From JBGTBQ01 sp041749275 (GTDB taxonomy: Bacteria > Acidobacteriota > Blastocatellia > Pyrinomonadales > Pyrinomonadaceae), in assembly GCA_041749275.1 (NCBI GenBank), contig JBGTBQ010000216.1, forward strand, positions 1 through 26,549: a stretch of 26,549 nucleotides of DNA, in the 5' to 3' direction. Under the pieces are notes generated by a model that had not been told where the DNA came from, made no database searches, and worked only from the letters and a program-made list of their open reading frames with translations. This document shows positions 12,835 through 20,725 of this stretch, one piece after another (the first letter of the stretch is position 1; each line of letters begins with the position of its first letter). The position numbers were made by a program, and so were the translations under genes.

Positions 12835-14541
12835 ATGCTCACGCTGCTGAACATCTCAAACTTCGCATTGATTAACGAACTGCGCGTCGAGTTCGAACGC
12901 GGCCTCAACCTGCTGACGGGCGAGACCGGGTCGGGCAAGTCCATCATCGTGGACGCGCTCGGCGTTTTGATCGGCGGGCGTTTCTCGTCGGAGATGATTA
13001 AGACGGGCGAGGCGCGCGGCTCGGTCGAAGGGCTGTTCACGGTCGGGCGGCATCCACAGGTCGAGGCCATCCTTGCGGACTCCGGCCTTGCGCCATCGAG
13101 CGGCGACGGCGGCGTCGAACTCGTCATCCGGCGCGAGCTTGCGGCGGGAGGCAGAGGCAGAATTTTCGTCAACAACCGGCTCGCCACTCTCGCCACCTTG
13201 CGCGACCTCCGGCCCTATCTCGTGGACATCCACGGGCAGGGCGACCAGCAGACGCTCTTTGACACGGAGACGCACCTCGAACTGCTCGACGCCTACGCCG
13301 GTCTCGCCGACGCGCGGCGCGAGGTATCGGAACTTTACGCGCGCTGGGCCGCGCTCGAACGGAGCCTGCGCGAGTTGCGGCGCGACGAGGCCGAGAAGCT
13401 TCAACTCGCCGACGCGCTCCGCTTTCAGACCGAAGAACTCGGCGGCGCGCGTCTCGGCGCGGGTGAGGATGAAGGGTTAGAGGAAGAACGCCGCCGCCTC
13501 AACAACCTCGAACGCCTCACGACGCTCTGCGCCGACGCCTACGACCAGACCTACGAGCGCGGGGATTCGACCACGGCGCGGCTCGGCCAGCTCGAACGCT
13601 GGATCGAGGAGCTGACGGGCTATGAGGCTTCTTACGGCGAGTACCGCGAGGGTCTCGCCTCGGCGCGCGCGCTGCTGGAAGACCTCTCGCTGACGCTGCG
13701 CGGCTTCGCGGAGAAGCTACAGTTCTCGCCGGGCCGTCTGGCCGAGATTGAAAGCCGCCTCGCGGAGATCGCGCGGCTCAAAAGGAAGTATGGCGGGTCG
13801 GTCGAAGCCGCGCTCGAACACCTCGCGCGCTCGCGCGAGCGCCTCGCTTTGCTCGAAAGCTCGGACGAGCGCGCCGCTGAGATCGAGCAGGAACTCGCCG
13901 CCGCGCGCGAGGCTTATCTGGCGCGGGCGCGTAAACTCCGTCGCGCGCGCTCGAAGGCCGCGGAAGAGTTGAAGCGCGCGGTCGAGCGCGCCCTCGCCGA
14001 AGTGGCGATGGAGAGCGCGCGTTTCGAGGCGCGCGTCGAACCGACTTCCACGGGCAAAGCGGACGGCGGCGACATCTCGCGCGGCTTCACCGCGAAGGGC
14101 ATTGACGCGGTCGAGTTCAACTTCTCGGCCAACGTCGGCGAGCCGCCGCGCCCGCTGGCAAAGGTCGCTTCGGGCGGCGAGGCGTCGCGTCTCATGCTCG
14201 TCCTGAAGACGATCACCAATCCCACACAGTTTCCGCGCACCATCGTCTTCGATGAGATTGACGCCGGCATCGGCGGGCGCGTCTCCGAGGCCGTCGGCCT
14301 CAAGCTCAAGTCGCTCGCCGGCACGAATCAAGTCCTCTGCGTCACGCATCAGGCACAGATCGCGCGTTTCGCCGACACGCATCTCCTCGTCAACAAGCGC
14401 GGCGTCCGTGGACGCACCGAGGTCGGTGTGCAACGGCTCGACAGCCGCACGCGCGTCGAAGAGATTGCGCGGATGCTCACCGGCTCCGAGATCACCGACG
14501 CCGCCCGCCGCCACGCCCGCGAGATGCTGAAGACCGTCTGA
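12835..14541 (+). CDS. recN: DNA repair protein RecN
   Basis: SMC-like ATPase of 568 residues involved in double-strand break repair. The start at ATG 12835 gives the characteristic first strand (MLTLLNISNFALINELRVEF); the frame extends upstream to 12784 without conserved content. Walker A is GETGSGKS at 29-36. The C-terminal half carries the ABC signature (VASGGEASRLML, about 443-454), the Walker B segment (TIVFDEIDAGIGG, about 468) and the switch CVTHQAQIARFAD (about 501). Between the two halves lies a long Glu/Arg/Leu-rich coiled coil (about 155-400), as expected for RecN. Length agrees with the family (about 550-580). The gene stands alone and is divergent from a small unknown gene. I saw no LexA-type operator; a weak TTCAAA/TACAAT pair at 12755-12785 with 19-base spacing could be its promoter. 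Confidence 0.96.
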   Translation: MLTLLNISNFALINELRVEFERGLNLLTGETGSGKSIIVDALGVLIGGRFSSEMIKTGEARGSVEGLFTVGRHPQVEAILADSGLAPSSGDGGVELVIRRELAAGGRGRIFVNNRLATLATLRDLRPYLVDIHGQGDQQTLFDTETHLELLDAYAGLADARREVSELYARWAALERSLRELRRDEAEKLQLADALRFQTEELGGARLGAGEDEGLEEERRRLNNLERLTTLCADAYDQTYERGDSTTARLGQLERWIEELTGYEASYGEYREGLASARALLEDLSLTLRGFAEKLQFSPGRLAEIESRLAEIARLKRKYGGSVEAALEHLARSRERLALLESSDERAAEIEQELAAAREAYLARARKLRRARSKAAEELKRAVERALAEVAMESARFEARVEPTSTGKADGGDISRGFTAKGIDAVEFNFSANVGEPPRPLAKVASGGEASRLMLVLKTITNPTQFPRTIVFDEIDAGIGGRVSEAVGLKLKSLAGTNQVLCVTHQAQIARFADTHLLVNKRGVRGRTEVGVQRLDSRTRVEEIARMLTGSEITDAARRHAREMLKTV

Positions 14542-14808
14542 CGCGCTCCTCTTCCGCGGCGCGGGCGACGATGACGCAGGTATCCGAGCAAGTCATCGGC
14601 GGCGAAGCCTGTCAACATTCCGTCCCTCCGCTCGCCCGCGTCAAAACTTTGACCTCGCTGACGAAGAAAGATGGCAACGAAGTAGCGTCCACGGCCCCGT
14701 TCGCATTCTTTCTCGTCCGGCACGTCCCTTGCCCTGTTTTCCACCGTCGCCGTACTATGTTCTTCACGGCGGCGGACGCGACGGGCGCGTCATGCGCTGA
14801 TTAAAACT

Positions 14809-15072
14809 ATGCCCACACCGAAAGATTTTGCGATGAAGGCAGGGAGGCGGGATGACGACGGGACGGTGAGACTGTCGGCCTTAGTCCCCGGCCTCATCAG
14901 TCTGACCGTCAGCCACAAGGGCGAGCGCGCGACATCCGTGTTGCTGACCCGCGAACAGACGGGACAACTCCGACAGGCTCTCGCCGAACTCGACCTACTG
15001 CTCGAACCGGAAGACAAAGCCGGCGAGCGCTGGGACGGCGCCGACCGGCGGCAGAGTGGATTGGCCGCGTGA
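14809..15072 (+). CDS. Small protein of unknown function
   Basis: Protein of 87 residues with a beta-rich first half (VRLSALVPGLISLTVSHKGERATSVLL) followed by one helix (TREQTGQLRQALAELDLLLE) and a charged tail. That TREQ...LRxALAEL pattern looks like a genuine domain rather than chance coding, and codon-position GC is like that of the neighbours. No clear ribosome site precedes ATG 14809; ATG 14833 is an alternative. The next gene begins 33 bases downstream on the same strand, so the two are probably co-transcribed. No family assignment. The 267 bases between recN and this gene hold no convincing feature. Confidence 0.55.
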   Translation: MPTPKDFAMKAGRRDDDGTVRLSALVPGLISLTVSHKGERATSVLLTREQTGQLRQALAELDLLLEPEDKAGERWDGADRRQSGLAA

Positions 15073-15105
15073 AGCGACCGGGGCCGGATGCCCACGAGCG
15101 CATGA

Positions 15106-15396
15106 ATGAGATTCGTTTTGACTAAGACTGAACACGCGCCAGCCGCGACGATACGACAAGCGAAAATCCTCGCCGCCCTGCGCGGCGGGGAGCAGACTTG
15201 GGATGAGTTGCGAGCATGCACCAAAGCCAGCGACGACAACCTCGGACTGGCGCTCTGCGAGATGCTCTACCAACGGATGATCTGGACGGGCCGGCGCGGC
15301 GGTGTCCGCGTGTACGGCATCGAGCGAAGAGAGTGGCTGACGCACCAGACCGCACACAGGCGGCGCGTGGACGAGTCACAGGTTCAGAGCATCTAA
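15106..15396 (+). CDS. Winged-helix-like small protein, putative regulator
   Basis: Protein of 96 residues. The middle reads like a winged helix: helix 1 (RQAKILAALRGGEQT), a WDELRACT turn, a recognition-like helix (DDNLGLALCEMLYQRMI) and a beta wing (WTGRRGGVRVYGIERREWL). Similar folds occur in MarR- or ArsR-type regulators, but the length and sequence fit none closely, so only a DNA-binding fold is suggested. It follows the 14809-15072 gene by 33 bases. The stop codon is three bases before the left arm of the palindrome at 15400. Target unknown; it could be a lineage-specific regulator of its own operon. Confidence 0.6.
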   Translation: MRFVLTKTEHAPAATIRQAKILAALRGGEQTWDELRACTKASDDNLGLALCEMLYQRMIWTGRRGGVRVYGIERREWLTHQTAHRRRVDESQVQSI

Positions 15397-15399
15397 CAA

Positions 15400-15468
15400 A
15401 ACCACCAAGTCGCAAAGGGCGCAAAGAAGTATCTGGTCACTCTTCGTAGCCTCCGCGACTTGGTGGTT
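15400..15468. repeat. Intergenic palindrome (AACCAC type) between convergent genes
   Basis: AACCACCAAGTCGC at 15400-15413 has its exact complement at 15455-15468; further in, the arms match only partly (AAAGGGCGCAAAGAAG against GGAGGCTACGAAGAG). A T-rich run (ATTTTTGTTG) follows the right arm, so this copy could work as an intrinsic terminator for the plus-strand pair. It begins three bases after a stop codon. Confidence 0.82.
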
Positions 15469-15541
15469 ATTTTTGTTGGGCGTGCTTGTCTTGTGGGCAG
15501 CATCTTGTCGTCGTGCGCGCCGCCCGCGCCCCACCGATTTT

Positions 15542-17119
15542 TTACTTCGACAGCAGTTCCCTGAAGAATTCCACCGCGCGCGGGTCGCCCGAATCGCCGA
15601 GGTGACGGATGGCCTCCTTCCGCACTTCCGCGTTGGGGTGCGTTTTGGCGACCTTGATGAGAAGCGGCACGGATTGCTCAACCGGCTTCTCGCTGATGGC
15701 GCGCACCGCTTCGACCTGCACTTCGGTCTTCTCGTCGGAGTTGCTGACCGTGTTGCTGAGGAGCGTGAAGCTGCGCTCGCTCGCCATCTCGCCGAGGCGT
15801 TGCAGCGCCTCGCGGCGCAGGTCTTGGTGCGGGGCGTTGCGCGCGATCTCGAAGAGCTTGTCTTCGGCGCGCTTGCTCTTCATCTCGCCGATGGCGTGCA
15901 GGATGCGCTGTCTGATCTCAAGATTCTGCTCGCCGTCGTAGATTTTCAACAACTCGTCGAAGGCCGCGTCCGTCTTCTTCTCGCCTAGTTGGTGGATGGC
16001 CTGCTCGCGCAAGTCCGGGTGGTCGCCGGTGCGCGCGATCTCGACGAGCGCTCCGAAGGCGCGCGCGCCCTCGATTTCGCCGAGGGCGTGGATCACGCTC
16101 TGGCGCACTTCCTTGTCGCGTTCGGCGGCGTAAATCTTTAACAGATCGTCGAGCGCCGCCTCTCGCCAGTTGTCGCCGAGACGATGGATGGCCTGCTCAC
16201 GCGCCTCGCGGTCGGGGTCGGTGCGCGCAACGCGCAGGAGAAAAGCGTAAGCCGCGTCACGGTTCTCGTTATCCGCGACGGCGTGGATGACGGCCTGTCT
16301 CGCCTTGCGGTTTTTGACCGTCTCATAGAGTTGCTGCAACGCGGCGAGCGCCTGCTGATCGCGGCTCGCGCCGATGGCGTGGGCGGCGGTCTCGCGCAAA
16401 TCCTCGTGCTCGCGTTCGTCGCGCACCATCCCGGCAAGGTACGCGGTTTCGCCGCCCGTCTGGCCAAGCCAGAAGACGGCGGTCTGGCGCACCTTTATGT
16501 TCCGCGACGTGCGCGCGAAATTTTTAAGCAGGCCGGCGACTCGCGCGTCGTCGTGCAGGGCGAGCGCGAGCGTGGCGCGCTCTTGCAGTTCGCTCCGCTG
16601 GCTCGACTCGGCGATGCCGCCGAGGTATTTCAGGCTCTCCTCGTTCGACGCGCGCCCGGCCCAGTAGACCGGATAGCCGCTGTACTCGCGCGGGCGGCGC
16701 AGGTTGTAGACCTCCATGCGCGTGATGGCTCCGCCCGACGACTCACGCAGGACGAAGACGCCGAGGTCGGGCGTCTCCACGCGCATCCCGTTCGACGTGC
16801 CGACGAAGACCGACGTGTCGCCGTTCGATTGCATCCAGCCGTGGAATTCGCCGCGCCCCGGATCAACCGCCACGCCGGGCCGCACGTCGAACGTGTAGGC
16901 CGTCCAGTAGGGCGTCTTCGCTCCGGCGCGGCGCGCGGACTCGAACTTCGCGGCGAGGTCGGCGCCCTCGACGGGCGTGAACTTTTGCGTCTGAGACGCG
17001 GGCTGCCGGGCGCTCGACTGCGTTGAATTGAAGAGCACCGCTTCTTGCGCCTGCGCGCAGGCCGCGTTGGGCGGCAGAAGCATCAGGGCGAGCGGGATGA
17101 TAGCAAGCGTTCTTGACAT
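15542..17119 (-). CDS. Exported HEAT-repeat protein (distal gene of the sigma operon)
   Basis: Protein of 525 residues with a signal peptide (MSRTLAIIPLALMLLPPNAACAQ), so likely periplasmic. Residues about 45-180 form a beta-rich domain of unknown type (WTAYTFDVRPGVAV, GMRVETPDLGVFVLRE, EVYNLRRPREYSG). From about 185 to the end it is a HEAT solenoid of some ten to eleven helical pairs. Two repeat types alternate: one like LLKIYAAERDKEVRQSVIHA, the other like LVEIARTGDHPDLREQAIHQ, so the building unit is about 62-66 residues. The same alternation occurs in the next protein upstream, which indicates common origin. HEAT solenoids bind other proteins. Its position behind sigma, anti-sigma and a second HEAT gene suggests a role in the same signal path, though the inserted element at 17195-17404 separates it by 280 bases and it may have its own promoter. 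Confidence 0.85.
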   Translation of the reverse strand: MSRTLAIIPLALMLLPPNAACAQAQEAVLFNSTQSSARQPASQTQKFTPVEGADLAAKFESARRAGAKTPYWTAYTFDVRPGVAVDPGRGEFHGWMQSNGDTSVFVGTSNGMRVETPDLGVFVLRESSGGAITRMEVYNLRRPREYSGYPVYWAGRASNEESLKYLGGIAESSQRSELQERATLALALHDDARVAGLLKNFARTSRNIKVRQTAVFWLGQTGGETAYLAGMVRDEREHEDLRETAAHAIGASRDQQALAALQQLYETVKNRKARQAVIHAVADNENRDAAYAFLLRVARTDPDREAREQAIHRLGDNWREAALDDLLKIYAAERDKEVRQSVIHALGEIEGARAFGALVEIARTGDHPDLREQAIHQLGEKKTDAAFDELLKIYDGEQNLEIRQRILHAIGEMKSKRAEDKLFEIARNAPHQDLRREALQRLGEMASERSFTLLSNTVSNSDEKTEVQVEAVRAISEKPVEQSVPLLIKVAKTHPNAEVRKEAIRHLGDSGDPRAVEFFRELLSK

Positions 17120-17194
17120 AGACGTATCCTTTCAGGCGCACGGAGCGCCCGCTGATTTGAAGTTTCTGGTGTTATCCGTTTCTGTTTTCCGACG

Positions 17195-17404
17195 CTAAGA
17201 GCGTGTCTAAAAATCCATGCGTCGTAGCTCCGTGAGGAGCGAAATGTTTATAGCCCGTCGCGTGCCACGAGGTCGCTAAAGCTCCGTGAGGAGCGACATG
17301 TGAGGTAGGCTCTGCCGCCCCTCCGGGGCTTGAAAGAACAAGGGGAGAGCGGCGCGGGCGATAAACATTCCGCCCCTCACGGGGCTTTTTAGACACGCTC
17401 TAAG
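17195..17404. mobile_element. MITE-like element with 16-bp perfect terminal inverted repeats
   Basis: AGAGCGTGTCTAAAAA (17198-17213) and its exact complement (17386-17401) bound a 204-bp segment; allowing one mismatch the ends extend to 17195 and 17404. Inside, a second inverted pair (17228-17256 with 17356-17384) matches at 25 of 29 bases, so nearly the whole element can fold back. It also holds a 21-base direct repeat with one mismatch (17226-17246 and 17280-17300, beginning AGCTCCGTGAGGAGCG). It has no transposase, which fits a non-autonomous insertion element. The right end lies in the stop codon (17400-17402) of the upstream HEAT gene. The transposase family that would move it cannot be told from the ends alone. 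Confidence 0.8.
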
Positions 17405-18944
17405 GCTTCAACAACTCTTCGAGAAACCTCGCGGCATCCGGGTCTTTCCATTGGCCGAGCAGGCTGACGGCCTTCTTGCGTAGCTCCGTATTCGGTTCGC
17501 GCCGCGCCACGTCAATCACCTTCCGCAGCGCGCTCTTCTGTTCGGTCTCGGCGAGCGCGTTGAGGATGTCGGCTTTGACCTCGACTTCCCTCTCGGCGTC
17601 ATACATCGAAATCAGTGTCTCGACCGTTTGCGGATTCTTGTCGTCTTCGGCGAGGACGTGGATGGCCCTCTTCCGAAGCTCCGCGTCGGTCTCACCGCGC
17701 GCCAGTTCCACAATGCGGGCGCGCGCACGCGGGTCGGCCATGTTGCCAAACGCGCGGAGGATGTCTTGCTTCAGTTCCGTGTCGCGCTCCGACTGGTAAA
17801 TCTTCAATAGCTCATCGAAGGCTCTGCCTCCCTTCATGTCGCCCAGACGGTGAATGGCAAACTTACGGAGTTCGGTGTCGCGCTCACCGCGTGCGGCTTC
17901 TATCACTCTGTCCTGTGCGCGCGGGTCTTCTATATCAGAGAGCGAGATGAGAGCCTGTTCCCTGATCTCGCGGCTTGCGTCGGACGCGAAAATCCCCGAC
18001 AGCGGTTCGATTGCCGCCGCGCCCTTCTTGTTACCGAGCGTGCGGATCGCGGCTTTACGTAGCTCGGTGTGCTCGGTTGCGGCGCGCGCGATTTCAAGCA
18101 GCTTGGCGTCGGCGCGCGCGCCTTTTATGTTCTCGAAAGACTGGATGATCTGCTCTTTCACCTCCACGTCGCGTTCCACGTCGTAGAGTTTGACCAACTC
18201 GTCGAACACTTCATCGCCGTCGTGGTCGGCGAGGCCGCGAATCGCCACGGCGCGTAGCTCTCTGTCAGGTTGCGTGCGCGCGACTTCGAGCAGCAACGGG
18301 ATGGCCTGCCGCTCGCCGTGCGAGGCGAGCAAAGAGACTGCCGCCTCTTTGAAACTACGGCTCGCCTTTGAGCCGGGCTTGACGATGTCAGCGACATAGA
18401 CGAGCGCACGCGCCGGGCTGGACTCAAAGAGACTTTGCAGGGCGACGATCTTGATCTCCTCGTTGTTCCGGTTGAGCGCCTCGTCAATCACGCGCGTATC
18501 GCCGGTTTGCGGCGCGATCTCGGCGAGCATCGCCGTCGCCTCATCGGCCCAGTTCGAGCCGGGAAAGTCTTTCAGGAGCCGCGCCAGATGTTGCGCCGCC
18601 TCGCGGAATTTGCCCTGCCGCTTCAACGAGTAGGAGAGCCAGTAGAGCGCCACATCCATGTCCTTATCTTTCGGATAAGCGGCGACGAACTCGCTGAACT
18701 TCCCCACCGCCTCCGCCCAGCGCTCGCCGTCAATCAGGTCGCGCCCTTCGCGCAGCAGCTTCATTGAAGGCGAGTTCGAGGTCTGGACGAACTGGTTGAA
18801 CTTCCGCAAATCCTGATGCTTGCCGTAAGCGACGCGACCGCCGCGCGATTGCGCCGCGAAGAGCAGCGCGAGGCTTGAGAGCAGGAGCAACACCGCGCCC
18901 GTGCGCGTCGCCATCCGTCCGAGTTTGTTTAGTCTGTCTGCCAT
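17400..18944 (-). CDS. Membrane-anchored or exported TPR/HEAT-repeat protein of the sigma operon
   Basis: Protein of 514 residues. Residues about 15-32 form a hydrophobic segment (AVLLLLSSLALLFAAQ) that is either an uncleaved anchor or a signal peptide. Residues about 60-150 resemble the TPRs of YbgF/BamD-type envelope proteins (AEAVGKFSEFVAAYP, ALYWLSYSLKRQGKFREA, LLKDFPGSNWADEA). From about 155 on it is a HEAT solenoid of about eleven repeats in which two types alternate (VKLYDVERDVEVKEQIIQSF versus LLEIARAATEHTELRKAAIR). A GGAGG site lies 6 bases before the ATG, and the start is 21 bases after the anti-sigma gene, so the genes form an operon. The inferred role is a protein-binding partner in the envelope for the anti-sigma factor. 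The TAG stop lies in the terminal repeat of the adjacent inserted element, so the original C-terminus may differ. Confidence 0.85.
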   Translation of the reverse strand: MADRLNKLGRMATRTGAVLLLLSSLALLFAAQSRGGRVAYGKHQDLRKFNQFVQTSNSPSMKLLREGRDLIDGERWAEAVGKFSEFVAAYPKDKDMDVALYWLSYSLKRQGKFREAAQHLARLLKDFPGSNWADEATAMLAEIAPQTGDTRVIDEALNRNNEEIKIVALQSLFESSPARALVYVADIVKPGSKASRSFKEAAVSLLASHGERQAIPLLLEVARTQPDRELRAVAIRGLADHDGDEVFDELVKLYDVERDVEVKEQIIQSFENIKGARADAKLLEIARAATEHTELRKAAIRTLGNKKGAAAIEPLSGIFASDASREIREQALISLSDIEDPRAQDRVIEAARGERDTELRKFAIHRLGDMKGGRAFDELLKIYQSERDTELKQDILRAFGNMADPRARARIVELARGETDAELRKRAIHVLAEDDKNPQTVETLISMYDAEREVEVKADILNALAETEQKSALRKVIDVARREPNTELRKKAVSLLGQWKDPDAARFLEELLKP

Positions 18945-18965
18945 GAATCCTCCGGTGTGACCGGG

Positions 18966-20081
18966 TCAGTATGATTTTCCGCGCGGGGCGGCGCTGGCTT
19001 GAAGCAAGACCACGATGTTCTGCTTCCGCATCCGCTCGCGGATCGAATTCACTTCCTCTTCCGCCGGCTTATCCGGCAGGTTGGCGATGTCGAGCAGGAG
19101 CGGCTCCAGCCGTCCGAGCGCCCGCGCGACCCCGATGTCGCGCTTCGCCGTGGCCTCGCGCCGGAGCACGATGTTGCGATAGAGGAGTTTCTTCGAGCGC
19201 GCGCGTTCATAGACCAGATCGTCGTCGGCGAGACGCGCGTTCCTGAACGAGCGCAAAAGCATCTGCGCCTGCTCAGCGTGGCGCGCGGTGTCGAGAACGA
19301 CGCCGCGCGCCGTGTTGATGCTTGCGTCCGTCGCGGCTGGCGTCGAGGCCGGAGTGTCGCTCGTTGCGTTTGGCTGCAAATCACGCGCGTTCTTCTCCTC
19401 CGGCCCCGTCCGCGTCGCCACGTCGTCCGGCACGGGTGCGAGTTCCGTGCGCGGTCTCCGTGTGCGTTTGGGCTGGCGCTCCCCGCGCGCCGTCAGGTTG
19501 GCGACGATGCCGTTTTGCTTCTCGCGCCGTTCAGGGCCGCTGCCCGCCACATAGATTTTCCGATCCTCTCTCTCAGGCGTCGGCGTCGCGCCCGGCTCAA
19601 GTTTCTCCTGCTTGATGACAGCTTCGCTGTTTTCAACATTCTTTGCGGGGGCGTTTTCGTGACCGGCAACGTCAGGCTTCGGTGCATCCTTGCGCGAGCG
19701 CACGAGAGCGACAAGTCCGAGCGCGGCGGCGACAAGGATGAGCGCCAGCGCGGCGGACATCGCCGGGGCGAAGCGCGGCAGTCCGAACCAACCCGCGCGA
19801 CGCTCGCGCGCCTTGCTGCCGCGAGCCGCGCCTGCCTTTGACGCGAGGACGGCGGCCAGAACTTTTCGCTGCGTGGCCGGGTCACTCGTCGCGTTGTAAG
19901 AGTTGATCTGCCGCCGGAGAATGAGAAACCCGTCTCGCGCCCGACGGCACGCCGCGCAGGATTCCACGTGCCTCTCGACGGCGCGCGTCTCGCTCGCGGC
20001 CAGTTCGCCGTCAATCAGCGCGGATACTTTTTCGCTCCACTCGCAATTCATAAACTCATCCGGCCTTCTCAACTCGCTCAC
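18966..20081 (-). CDS. Membrane anti-sigma factor with zf-HC2 zinc-finger domain
   Basis: Protein of 371 residues. The N-terminal zf-HC2 domain (about 11-60) has the H-x3-C-x2-C motif at His38, Cys42 and Cys45, which binds zinc and holds the sigma factor inactive. A transmembrane helix follows (about 108-131, AMSAALALILVAAALGLVAL). The extracytoplasmic part is a Pro/Ala/Thr-rich linker and then a helical domain (about 265-371: HAEQAQMLLRSFRNARL, RSKKLLYRNIVLRREA, LEPLLLDIANLPD). GTG 20081 overlaps the sigma stop codon as GTGA and has GAAGG 7 bases upstream, indicating coupling; ATG 20051, right before the conserved NCEW, is the alternative. The helical outer domain recurs, as far as I recall, in such anti-sigma proteins of Blastocatellia. 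It would sense an envelope signal, perhaps through the HEAT proteins encoded next. Confidence 0.87.
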   Translation of the reverse strand: MSELRRPDEFMNCEWSEKVSALIDGELAASETRAVERHVESCAACRRARDGFLILRRQINSYNATSDPATQRKVLAAVLASKAGAARGSKARERRAGWFGLPRFAPAMSAALALILVAAALGLVALVRSRKDAPKPDVAGHENAPAKNVENSEAVIKQEKLEPGATPTPEREDRKIYVAGSGPERREKQNGIVANLTARGERQPKRTRRPRTELAPVPDDVATRTGPEEKNARDLQPNATSDTPASTPAATDASINTARGVVLDTARHAEQAQMLLRSFRNARLADDDLVYERARSKKLLYRNIVLRREATAKRDIGVARALGRLEPLLLDIANLPDKPAEEEVNSIRERMRKQNIVVLLQASAAPRGKSY

Positions 20082-20611
20082 CCGGCGGCCTTCGCCGCCC
20101 TCCCCTGCGCCTTCTCCCAGCCCGCCCGCATCGAGCTTCGCGCGCGGAACACGTCAACCTTGACCTTACTCTCCGAAACGCCGAGCACGTCCGCGACCTC
20201 GCGGTAGCTCATCCCCTCCTGCTCGCGCAGCAAGAGCGCGGCGCGGTGCGGCTCCGGCAGCCGTTTCAACATCTCCAAGACGAACTCGCCGCGCTCGGTC
20301 GCCTCATACTCACGTTCGGGGTTCGGCGCGGGCGACCTGAAAGCTTCCACGATCTTCTCGAACAGGCGGCGGCGCGTCCGCCCTTTCTCCAACTCGTTCA
20401 AGGCGAGATTGCGCCCCACGCGAAAGAGCCAGAAGCGTGCTTCGTCGTGCGGCAGCTTGCGAAACCCTTCGTGATAGAGCCGCATGAAACTCTCCTGCGC
20501 GACCTCTTCGGCCAGCCCACGGCCTCCGCCCAACAGACATTCGAGAAACCGGCGAAGGCTCTGAAAGTGGTCGTTGAAGAATTGGGAGAACTCCTCGTCT
20601 TCGCTCGTCAT
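20078..20611 (-). CDS. ECF RNA polymerase sigma factor, head of the anti-sigma/HEAT operon
   Basis: Sigma factor of 177 residues from ATG 20611 (182 from the in-frame GTG 20626). Region 2: FNDHFQSLRRFLECLLG, AEEVAQESFMRLYHE, ARFWLFRVGRNLALNELEKGRTRRRL. Region 4: EMLKRLPEPHRAALLLREQEGMSYREVADVLGVSESKVKVDVFRAR, with a clear helix-turn-helix. It is unlike the TIGR02999 sigma at 2359, so the window holds two separate ECF pathways. I prefer 20611 because a possible ECF promoter at 20635-20658 would put the transcription start beside 20626. The anti-sigma gene overlaps its stop codon by four bases. Expected behaviour: bound by the zf-HC2 domain at rest, released on an envelope cue, then activating its own operon including the HEAT genes. 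Confidence 0.92.
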   Translation of the reverse strand: MTSEDEEFSQFFNDHFQSLRRFLECLLGGGRGLAEEVAQESFMRLYHEGFRKLPHDEARFWLFRVGRNLALNELEKGRTRRRLFEKIVEAFRSPAPNPEREYEATERGEFVLEMLKRLPEPHRAALLLREQEGMSYREVADVLGVSESKVKVDVFRARSSMRAGWEKAQGRAAKAAG

Positions 20612-20634
20612 ATACGCGCGCTTCACAATGAAAA

Positions 20635-20658
20635 CAGTCGAGCGGCGAGAAAGTTACA
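20635..20658 (-). promoter_or_regulatory. Candidate autoregulated ECF promoter
   Basis: On the minus strand TGTAAC (20658-20653) is followed after 12 bases by CGACTG (20640-20635). AAC-ending -35 and CG-starting -10 elements are typical of ECF-dependent promoters, although the spacing is shorter than that of well-known groups. It sits directly before the sigma gene. Confidence 0.3.
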
Positions 20659-20725
20659 ACATTCTTGCCGCCGGGGCTGAAAATTTTATCCGGCCCGGAA
20701 GATTGCACGCGCCGCCGGCGGCGGA

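Noticed and set aside
14571..14804. 77-codon open frame after recN
   Set aside because: No ribosome site, no domain-like pattern and poor composition; probably chance.
16184..17026. Open frame of 280 codons on the plus strand
   Set aside because: Antisense shadow of the HEAT-repeat gene, whose repeats are unambiguous.
17172..17396. 74-codon open frame on the minus strand in the inverted-repeat element
   Set aside because: The repeated APHGA pattern comes from the direct repeats of the element; no transposase motif and no ribosome site.
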